A DNA stretch of 20,661 bases from Proteobacteria bacterium UBA1148. GTDB taxonomy: Bacteria; Pseudomonadota; Gammaproteobacteria; Steroidobacterales; Rariloculaceae. Below, one piece after another: positions 14,881 to 20,661 of this stretch. The stretch covers positions 141,375 through 162,035 of the forward strand of contig DBZY01000049.1 in the NCBI GenBank assembly GCA_002311835.1, given 5' to 3'. Positions within the stretch are counted from its first letter, which is position 1, and every line of letters starts with the position of its first letter. The notes beneath the pieces are model-generated. The model ran no database searches, was not told the DNA's origin, and worked only from the letters and a program-made list of their open reading frames with translations. Position numbers and translations under genes: made by a program.

Positions 14881-17616
14881 TCAGTGGGAGGTGAGGAGGC
14901 GCCCGTCGACATCCATAATATCTGTCTCGCCCCATTCGAGCGCACGCACTTCATCCTCGATGGCTGCTAGATCGCCCACCACAACCCAGACTAGCCGGTC
15001 TGGTTTCAGTTCTGACCGAGCAGCCGCATTCGTTTCCTCCGCGCTGATGGCGCTGACCAGGTCCGCGTACCCTTCCCAGTAATCATCAGGTAATCCAAAC
15101 CGCACCATCTGGGCGATGTCGCCCGCGACTGCCCGCGCAGTTTCCCAGCGCCCGGGTAGTGTCAGCGTGCTACGTTTTTTTGAGGTAGCCACCTCTTCTT
15201 CACTGACCGGTCGCTCTTGAAGTAGTTCTCGGAGCTCGCGGTCTAATTCCGCTAGAGAGGCTGCTGTTTTATCGCTCTGAACTGGTGCGTAGATGATAAA
15301 TGGACGCTGATTCATGGTATCCAACAACATGGAACGTACGCCATAAGACCATGCCTTATCTTCACGAAGATTCATATTGATGCGGGAGGTGAAGCTACCG
15401 CCAAAAATGTCGTTCAGAGTCTGCAACGCAAGTTCTCGCTCATCTGATTTGGGGAACACAAGTTGGCCACCGATGATGATACTTTGCTCTGATCCCGGGC
15501 GGTCTACGAGCACGATGCGGGAAGATTCAGGGAGTGCAACCGATGGAATATTTTTCTGTGGGACATCCCCTATGGGCCAACCTGAAAATAAAGCCTCCAG
15601 TGTGGGAGCAATTTCTTCCAGGCTGGTGTCGCCTACCACGATCATCGTCGCGTTATTAGGCTTGAACCAGGTATCGTGAAAAGCTAACAGATCTTCGCGC
15701 GCGAGCGCGGTGATAGCTTCCTCCGTCCCTGAACCAGTCATCGGCAAAGAATAGGCGTGCCCTTCTCCATAGATGAGAGCAGGAAAGATTCTGAGTGCCA
15801 TGCTCATTGGCGTGGTTTTTTCCCGTTGAATCTGAGAGATGCTTAGACGTTTTTGACGACTTAGCTCCTCTTCGGGAAAAGCTGGATTGAGAATGACATC
15901 ACTATAAATGGCTAGAGATTCATTGAGGTTTTCCTTCAGTGCAGAGAGACTAACGAAGGAGTAATCGAGATTGGATCCCGCACGAAGCTGCGCACCTAGC
16001 TGCGCTAGATTTTCACTGATCTCGAGGGTATCACGGGTTCCGGTTCCCTGATCGAGCATGGTCATTGCTAATCCCGCGGTGCCTGGTGCCGCGAACTGAT
16101 CTGATGCATAGCCAGCATTTAATTGTAAGCTAAAGTTTATTACTGGCACGGCGTCACGCCGTGCGACAATTAATTGCATGCCGTTTGAAAGTTTTGTCCT
16201 TTCTAGATCTGGAAAGGGGGAATTAGGAAAGATGTCCGGAATAGGGGGCTCGGAACGGTCTACGTCAGCACCGGAAGCCATAAGCTGCTCATTGAATGGG
16301 TGTACCTCGAGTATGAAAGAGCCTTTTGAGAGCCATTCGCGTGCCACATCACGTAGATTTTCTGGTCTCACCGACTCTAAAATCTCGAGCGAGGCTTTGT
16401 AGGCGTCTGGACGGCCTCCAAAGACCGCGCTTTCAGCCAATATTCCAGATTTCCCCGTAAATCCGCCGACCCTTTCTATGCCACGGATAAAACTAGCCCG
16501 TGTTTCGGAGATGATACGACCAAGTTCCTCGTTCGTCGGGCCCCGATTAAGAAAACGTTCAAGCTCCTCGTCCATCATACGTTCGACTTCACTCAAGTCT
16601 TGCCCGGGCTGAGCGGTTGCCCAGATGGAATACGCTCCGGAGATTTCGCCCATAAACATGTCCCCGCCGACATCGGTGGCAACTTGTTCCTCATAAACTA
16701 GTCGCTGATGAAGGCGCGATGTTTGACCCTGTGTTAGGACTCCATCTGCGAGCGCTAACCACTCTGAGTTGATGTTTCCCCACTCGGGTATTGGCCAGGT
16801 TTTATAGATGCGTGATTGAGGGACGCGATCCTCAATAACCATGCGTTGATCTTGACCTAGCTCTGGTACCCAAGTTTCCATGCGAGCGAGCGGTGGACCC
16901 GGCGGGATGTGTGCGAAGTGACGTCGGACCGTATCCTGAGCCGTGTTGACATCAACGTCGCCTGCCAAAATCAACGTTGCGTTGTTCGGCCCATAGTAGG
17001 TCTGAAACCATTCATACACGTCTTCAAGGCTGGCCGCGTTAAGGTCTTCCATTGAGCCAATAGTTGTCCAAGAATATGGATGCCCTTCCGGGAAAATGTT
17101 CTCGGTAATGTAGTCAAAGACTTTTCCATAAGGTTGGTTTTCACCCTGTCGTTTCTCGTTCTGGACGACGCTACGCTGTTCATCGAGTTTTTCCTGGTCT
17201 ATAGCCCCGAGTAGGTGTCCCATGCGATCGGATTCCATCCACATTGCGAGATCCAGAGCACTGGTAGGTACAGTTTGAAAGTAGTTTGTGCGATCCGTAT
17301 TTGTTGTGCCATTCATGCTCGTGGCACCTACTTCCTGAAACGGTGCGAAATACTCGCCGTCATAATTCTCACTACCATTGAACATGAGATGTTCGAAAAG
17401 GTGGGCAAACCCCGTTTTACCGACGTTCTCATTTCTAGAACCCACGTGGTACCAGAGTGTGACCGCTACAATCGGAGCTTTACGATCTTCATGAACTATG
17501 ACACGAAGTCCATTATCTAAATAAAACTCTTCAAACGGTATATCGAGTTCACCTTCTTGGGCGTATCCGCCAATCGAAAACGTGAGCCAATATAGGAGGG
17601 GGATTAATTGTTTCAT
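14881..17616 (-). CDS. Secreted M16 family zinc metallopeptidase (two-domain, pitrilysin superfamily)
   Basis: A 911-residue protein with a signal peptide (MKQLIPLLYWLTFSIGGYA, probable cleavage near residue 19) and two M16 halves. The N-terminal half carries the inverted zinc motif HLFEH (72-76) and a downstream VVQNEKRQGENQPYG, whose Glu154 sits about 78 residues after the second His, right for the third zinc ligand. The C-terminal half has lost the zinc site (TAGLAMTMLDQGTGTRD, about 513-529) but keeps LREDKAWSYG (750-759), with the Arg and Tyr typical of the second half. The layout matches periplasmic or outer-membrane-associated M16 peptidases (PqqL-like) that degrade peptides in a closed chamber. 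No Shine-Dalgarno sequence precedes the ATG, and TATAGA at 17630-17625 would place the transcription start almost at it. The ABC cassette lies downstream on the same strand. Confidence 0.94.
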   Translation of the reverse strand: MKQLIPLLYWLTFSIGGYAQEGELDIPFEEFYLDNGLRVIVHEDRKAPIVAVTLWYHVGSRNENVGKTGFAHLFEHLMFNGSENYDGEYFAPFQEVGATSMNGTTNTDRTNYFQTVPTSALDLAMWMESDRMGHLLGAIDQEKLDEQRSVVQNEKRQGENQPYGKVFDYITENIFPEGHPYSWTTIGSMEDLNAASLEDVYEWFQTYYGPNNATLILAGDVDVNTAQDTVRRHFAHIPPGPPLARMETWVPELGQDQRMVIEDRVPQSRIYKTWPIPEWGNINSEWLALADGVLTQGQTSRLHQRLVYEEQVATDVGGDMFMGEISGAYSIWATAQPGQDLSEVERMMDEELERFLNRGPTNEELGRIISETRASFIRGIERVGGFTGKSGILAESAVFGGRPDAYKASLEILESVRPENLRDVAREWLSKGSFILEVHPFNEQLMASGADVDRSEPPIPDIFPNSPFPDLERTKLSNGMQLIVARRDAVPVINFSLQLNAGYASDQFAAPGTAGLAMTMLDQGTGTRDTLEISENLAQLGAQLRAGSNLDYSFVSLSALKENLNESLAIYSDVILNPAFPEEELSRQKRLSISQIQREKTTPMSMALRIFPALIYGEGHAYSLPMTGSGTEEAITALAREDLLAFHDTWFKPNNATMIVVGDTSLEEIAPTLEALFSGWPIGDVPQKNIPSVALPESSRIVLVDRPGSEQSIIIGGQLVFPKSDERELALQTLNDIFGGSFTSRINMNLREDKAWSYGVRSMLLDTMNQRPFIIYAPVQSDKTAASLAELDRELRELLQERPVSEEEVATSKKRSTLTLPGRWETARAVAGDIAQMVRFGLPDDYWEGYADLVSAISAEETNAAARSELKPDRLVWVVVGDLAAIEDEVRALEWGETDIMDVDGRLLTSH

Positions 17617-17643
17617 AATTTATTTCTATAGCTCTTTACGTGC

Positions 17644-17657
17644 GCATCATGTGATGC
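17644..17657. promoter_or_regulatory. Palindrome between divergent peptidase genes
   Basis: GCATCA (17644-17649) and TGATGC (17652-17657) are exact complements with a 2-base centre. The site is in the 142-bp gap between the M16 gene (minus) and pip (plus), about 13 bp upstream of a TATAGA that could be the M16 -10 box (17630-17625), so it would cover the -35 zone. A second TATAGA at 17732-17737 could serve pip. This is consensus matching by eye only. Confidence 0.3.
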
Positions 17658-17758
17658 AACGATGACTCACAGACACCAGAACAAGGCAGAAGAGTATCTA
17701 TGAGGTTGTACATGATTCCTGAGCTGTTCAGTATAGAGCACGGAACGGCGCATCTTTC

Positions 17759-18736
17759 ATGTATCAAGATGTTACAACTATGATCCGGCGTACCCTTTAT
17801 CCCTCACTGGAGCCATTCGACTACGGTTTTTTTGAGCCGAGTGGTGAGCACGCGGTCTATTACGAACAATGCGGTAATCCCAATGGAAAGCCTGTTGTAT
17901 TTGTTCACGGAGGGCCTGGTGGCGGTGGTGATGTTGGTGCGCGACGTTTTTTCGACCCGTCTGGTTATCGAATTATAATATTTGACCAGCGTGGGGCAGG
18001 CCGAAGTCGTCCTGGGGCTTCGTTGGTTGATAACACCACGTGGCATCTGATTGCGGACATGGAATTATTGCGAGAAAGGCTTGGTATTGTGCGGTGGCTT
18101 GTTTTCGGTGGATCCTGGGGTAGTACCCTCTCGCTCGCGTACGCGCAGCGTCATCCGGAGTCAGTTAGTGAGCTAATTCTGCGGGGCATTTTTTTGCTGC
18201 GTGAGAAAGAAATCAATTGGTTCTACCAGTCCGGTGCCAATGAGATTTATCCTGATCAGTGGGAGAATTTTCTTGCGCCTATTCCTCCCGAGGAGCGTCA
18301 TGACCTGCTGGCTGCCTACCATCGGCGGCTAATCAGTGGGGATTCGGAGGTCCAGCTCACCGCTGCTAGGGCTTGGTCCACTTGGGAGGGAGCCACTAGT
18401 TTTCTAAAACCCAATCCTAAGCGGGCAAAACCATTCGGAACAGCAGAGTTTGCGCTCGCATTGGCGCGCATCGAGACACATTACTTCGTAAACAAGGGGT
18501 TTTTCCCCAGCGAGGATAAGTTGCTAGATGGGGTGGACCTTATCCGCCATATTCCAGGCGTAATTGTTCAGGGCCGTTATGATGTCGTATGCCCTATGAC
18601 AACCGCGTGGGAACTTGCTGGCCGTTGGCCAGAGGTAGACTTTCGTATTGTTGGAGATGCAGGACACTCGGCTTACGAACCAGGAATTACCCACGAGCTG
18701 ATTTCTGCCGCCGACATGTTTCTGAGTGGTAAATGA
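17759..18736 (+). CDS. pip: Proline iminopeptidase (alpha/beta hydrolase, S33)
   Basis: A cytoplasmic serine peptidase that removes N-terminal proline from peptides. Motifs numbered from ATG 17759: oxyanion-hole HGGPGGG (50-56), FDQRGAGRS (75-83), nucleophile elbow GGSWGS (117-122) with Ser119, LILRGIFLLR (139-148), catalytic Asp275 in GRYDVVCP and His303 in GDAGHSAYEP. The full triad is present and the length (325) is close to the family's 310-320. A second ATG at 17780 gives MIRRTLYPSLEP, nearer the usual N-terminus of this family, and would give 318 residues; neither start has a clear Shine-Dalgarno sequence. The stop overlaps the pyrC start by four bases, so the two genes are probably cotranscribed. 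Confidence 0.95.
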   Translation: MYQDVTTMIRRTLYPSLEPFDYGFFEPSGEHAVYYEQCGNPNGKPVVFVHGGPGGGGDVGARRFFDPSGYRIIIFDQRGAGRSRPGASLVDNTTWHLIADMELLRERLGIVRWLVFGGSWGSTLSLAYAQRHPESVSELILRGIFLLREKEINWFYQSGANEIYPDQWENFLAPIPPEERHDLLAAYHRRLISGDSEVQLTAARAWSTWEGATSFLKPNPKRAKPFGTAEFALALARIETHYFVNKGFFPSEDKLLDGVDLIRHIPGVIVQGRYDVVCPMTTAWELAGRWPEVDFRIVGDAGHSAYEPGITHELISAADMFLSGK

Positions 18737-20079
18737 CTACTGTGATGAAGAAGTTACTGATCAACAGTAAGCTGGTTAATGAGGGTGAGGTTAAAGAGGT
18801 CGATGTGCTCATCGAAGGTGAACGCATTCTGCGGATTGACTCGGGGATTGCCGCTTCACTGGCTAATGAGGTTATCGATTTAGAAGGGCGCCACATTCTC
18901 CCAGGTCTGATCGATGACCAAGTACACTTCCGGGAGCCGGGCCTAACACATAAGGGCTCCATCGCTACGGAATCCCGGGCGGCTATCTGTGGCGGTGTGA
19001 CCAGCATTTTAGAAATGCCGAACACCAGTCCGCCAACCACAGACAAAGTCGCACTTGAAAAAAAATTGAAGCGTGCTGAAGGGCGCAGCTTCGCCAACTA
19101 CGCATTCTATTTGGGTGCTACTAACGACAACTTGGAAGAAATTAAACGCATAGCCCTGGGTGAGGCTTGTGGCATCAAGGTATTTATGGGCGCGTCAACC
19201 GGAAATATGCTGGTGGACGACCCACAGGTATTGGAGAAAATTTTTACTGAATCCCCATTACTCATTGCGACGCACTGTGAGGACTCGCCCACAATTTGGG
19301 CCAATGAAGAATCATTCCGGAAACGTTTTGGTGAGGATGTGCCTATGGAAGCTCACCCAGAGATACGTTCCGCTGAGGCTTGCTACAAATCCTCATCACT
19401 TGCCGTAGATCTTGCGAAACAATGTGGAACCCGGCTCCATGTGTTGCACTTGAGCACCGCTCGTGAGTTGGAACTGTTTGAGCCGGGTCCTATAAGTGAA
19501 AAATCTATAACGGCGGAGGTCTGTACGCATCACCTCTGGTTCGACCAGTCCCGCTACAAGGATCTCGGAAGCCTCATCAAGTGCAACCCTGCTATTAAGA
19601 GCTCGGTTGATCGAGATGGACTTATTAGGGGCGTGTGTGACGATTTGATTGATGTAATAGCCACTGATCATGCGCCTCACACTCTTGATGAGAAGAAGCA
19701 GACGTATTTCAAGGCACCAGCAGGATTACCGCTGGTACAACACTCATTGCAAGTTTTATTGCAGCTCTACCATGAAGAGCGATTGTCTCTGGAGAGAATC
19801 GTGCAGAAGAGCGCACACAATCCAGCCTTACTTTTTCAAATTGCCGAACGAGGGTTTGTCCGGGAAGGCTATTTTGCAGATCTGGTGGTAGTAGATCTAT
19901 GCAAACCACAGCAAATCACGGCAGAAAGTCTAATCTACAAATGCGGTTGGTCCCCGTTTGAGGGGGAGCGCTTTAGTTCCAGTATTCATATGACCATTCT
20001 CAATGGAGATGTCGTGTTTCGCGAGGGGGTGTCAACAGAAGAGCCTAAAGGTCGGCGCCTCGAATTTAAAAAATTGTAG
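18733..20079 (+). CDS. pyrC: Dihydroorotase, DDQVHFREPG subgroup
   Basis: Interconverts carbamoyl-aspartate and dihydroorotate in pyrimidine synthesis. The 448-residue protein is a class I (long) dihydroorotase, not the shorter E. coli PyrC type. Metal-site motifs are GLIDDQVHFREPG (58-70), GIKVFMGAS (147-155) with Lys149 as the likely carboxylated bridging ligand, ATHCED (179-184) with His181, VLHLST (237-242) with His239, and IATDHAPH (309-316) with Asp311. The first His of the usual HxH pair is Gln63, a substitution I recall as conserved in a dihydroorotase subgroup (for example in Bacteroidetes), so it does not by itself mean inactivity. The ATG overlaps the pip stop as ATGA; a second ATG at 18745 gives MKKLLINSKLVNEG, an equally family-like start. 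Confidence 0.95.
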   Translation: MTTVMKKLLINSKLVNEGEVKEVDVLIEGERILRIDSGIAASLANEVIDLEGRHILPGLIDDQVHFREPGLTHKGSIATESRAAICGGVTSILEMPNTSPPTTDKVALEKKLKRAEGRSFANYAFYLGATNDNLEEIKRIALGEACGIKVFMGASTGNMLVDDPQVLEKIFTESPLLIATHCEDSPTIWANEESFRKRFGEDVPMEAHPEIRSAEACYKSSSLAVDLAKQCGTRLHVLHLSTARELELFEPGPISEKSITAEVCTHHLWFDQSRYKDLGSLIKCNPAIKSSVDRDGLIRGVCDDLIDVIATDHAPHTLDEKKQTYFKAPAGLPLVQHSLQVLLQLYHEERLSLERIVQKSAHNPALLFQIAERGFVREGYFADLVVVDLCKPQQITAESLIYKCGWSPFEGERFSSSIHMTILNGDVVFREGVSTEEPKGRRLEFKKL

Positions 20080-20159
20080 TACGCTCCCCTTTCCATACTG
20101 AATTCGAATAGAATCTTGTCGCTGCGTTTTTTGTGCACGTCTTTGTTGCCGCTCTCCGC

Positions 20160-20165
20160 TATAAA
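20160..20165 (+). promoter_or_regulatory. Possible -10 box placed for a leaderless typA transcript
   Basis: TATAAA ends six bases before the typA ATG, the spacing expected if transcription began at the start codon. No Shine-Dalgarno sequence is visible and no good -35 box stands at 16-19 bp. TAGAAT at 20109-20114 is an alternative -10 that would give a normal leader, also without a good -35. Confidence 0.2.
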
Positions 20166-20170
20166 CCACC

Positions 20171-20661
20171 ATGCTTGCTCAAGGTCGTCTCAGAAATATC
20201 GCCATCATCGCCCACGTTGATCATGGCAAGACGACGTTAATCGATAAGTTGCTTCAACAAGCGGGCACGCTGGACACGCGCGTCGCGCTTCCCGAACGGG
20301 CGATGGATTCGAACGAACTAGAGCGTGAACGCGGGATCACGATCCTCTCGAAGAACACGGCGGTCACCTGGCGTGACTGGCGGATCAATATAGTCGATAC
20401 GCCGGGGCACGCGGATTTTGGCGGCGAAGTAGAGCGCGTACTATCTATGGTGGACAGCGTATTATTGCTCGTTGACGCTGTCGAGGGCCCTATGCCGCAG
20501 ACACGATTCGTTACGCAGAAAGCGTTCGCGCGCAACTTCATCCCCATCGTCGTCATCAACAAGATCGATCGTGACGGCGCACGGCCCGACTGGGTCCTCG
20601 ACCAGACGTTCGAGTTGTTCGATAAGTTGGGTGCAAACGATGAACAACTCGACTTTCCCGT
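20171..20661 (+). CDS. typA: TypA/BipA ribosome-associated GTPase, N-terminal part (3' end outside window)
   Basis: A translational GTPase related to EF-G that acts on the ribosome under stress or low temperature and in 50S assembly. About 163 codons of a roughly 600-codon family are present. The G-domain is intact: G1 AHVDHGKTT (14-22), switch I ERERGITI (51-58), G3 DTPGHADFGGEVERV (76-90) and G4 NKID (130-133). The sequence VDSVLLLVDAVEGPMPQTRFVTQKAF is characteristic of TypA rather than LepA or EF-G, as is MDSNELERERGITILSKNTAV. The start at ATG 20171 fits the family N-terminus (MLAQGRLRNIAIIAHVDHGK) but has no visible ribosome site. Hand-counted lines of this gene are 53-62% G+C, against 50-55% for one line each of pip and pyrC, a small difference. 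It lies 91 bp after pyrC. Confidence 0.96.
   Translation, partial: MLAQGRLRNIAIIAHVDHGKTTLIDKLLQQAGTLDTRVALPERAMDSNELERERGITILSKNTAVTWRDWRINIVDTPGHADFGGEVERVLSMVDSVLLLVDAVEGPMPQTRFVTQKAFARNFIPIVVINKIDRDGARPDWVLDQTFELFDKLGANDEQLDFP

Noticed and set aside
17650..17671. CRP-like site (TGTGA ... TCACA) upstream of M16/pip
   Set aside because: The half-sites are separated by 12 bases instead of the required 6.
20171..20661. Horizontal acquisition of typA from its higher G+C
   Set aside because: The difference from neighbours is small by hand count and typA is a core gene; ordinary codon-use variation suffices.
1..20661. CRISPR array, insertion sequence, prophage or toxin-antitoxin module
   Set aside because: No regularly spaced repeats, transposase, integrase or terminal inverted repeats were seen, and nearly all sequence is accounted for by core genes.

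Overview
The window reads as ordinary chromosomal DNA of a gammaproteobacterium, roughly half G+C. The evidence is gene-family type: an E. coli-like long FadE acyl-CoA dehydrogenase, a gammaproteobacterial-type GshA, QorA, proline iminopeptidase and TypA/BipA, all close to full family length. I see no rRNA, complete tRNA, insertion sequence, integrase, phage gene or CRISPR array. The genus cannot be fixed from the sequence alone; a marine lineage is a guess.

Layout, left to right. (1) 1-3251, minus strand: the N-terminal two thirds of fadE (running off the left edge, with an apparent one-base frameshift at its start), mdh, a 358-bp stretch holding a putative mdh promoter and a tRNA-arm-like hairpin, and a small exported protein of unknown function. 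(2) 3252-5096, plus: a long leader with two possible peptide ORFs linked by stop-start overlaps, then gshA. (3) 5213-7480: a lone ferredoxin-reductase-type flavoprotein (minus) divergent from qorA (plus), with a perfect 8-bp inverted repeat between them. (4) 7503-9869, minus: a DASS/SLC13 transporter with four RCK_C (TrkA-C) domains instead of the usual two, starting with TTG and preceded by an overlapping 14-codon ORF. (5) 10126-14762, minus: a tight four-gene cassette of ABC ATPase, ABC-2 permease, GldG-like protein and DUF4340 protein, linked by ATGA overlaps or a 7-bp gap. (6) 14881-17616, minus: a secreted M16 zinc peptidase just upstream of that cassette. (7) 17759-20661, plus: pip, pyrC overlapping it by 4 bp, and the start of typA at the right edge.

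How the genes work together. Most are core metabolism (fatty acid beta-oxidation, TCA cycle, glutathione synthesis, pyrimidine synthesis, quinone/redox) plus one translation GTPase. The accessory-looking part is the Gld-like ABC cassette with its DUF4340 partner. The architecture is recurrent but its substrate is unknown, and it is the best candidate for a poorly described system here. The upstream M16 peptidase could act in the same envelope process, but only position and orientation suggest this. The remaining points of interest are regulatory: inverted repeats in three intergenic regions, overlapping short ORFs before gshA and the DASS gene, and starts lacking Shine-Dalgarno sequences for M16 and typA.
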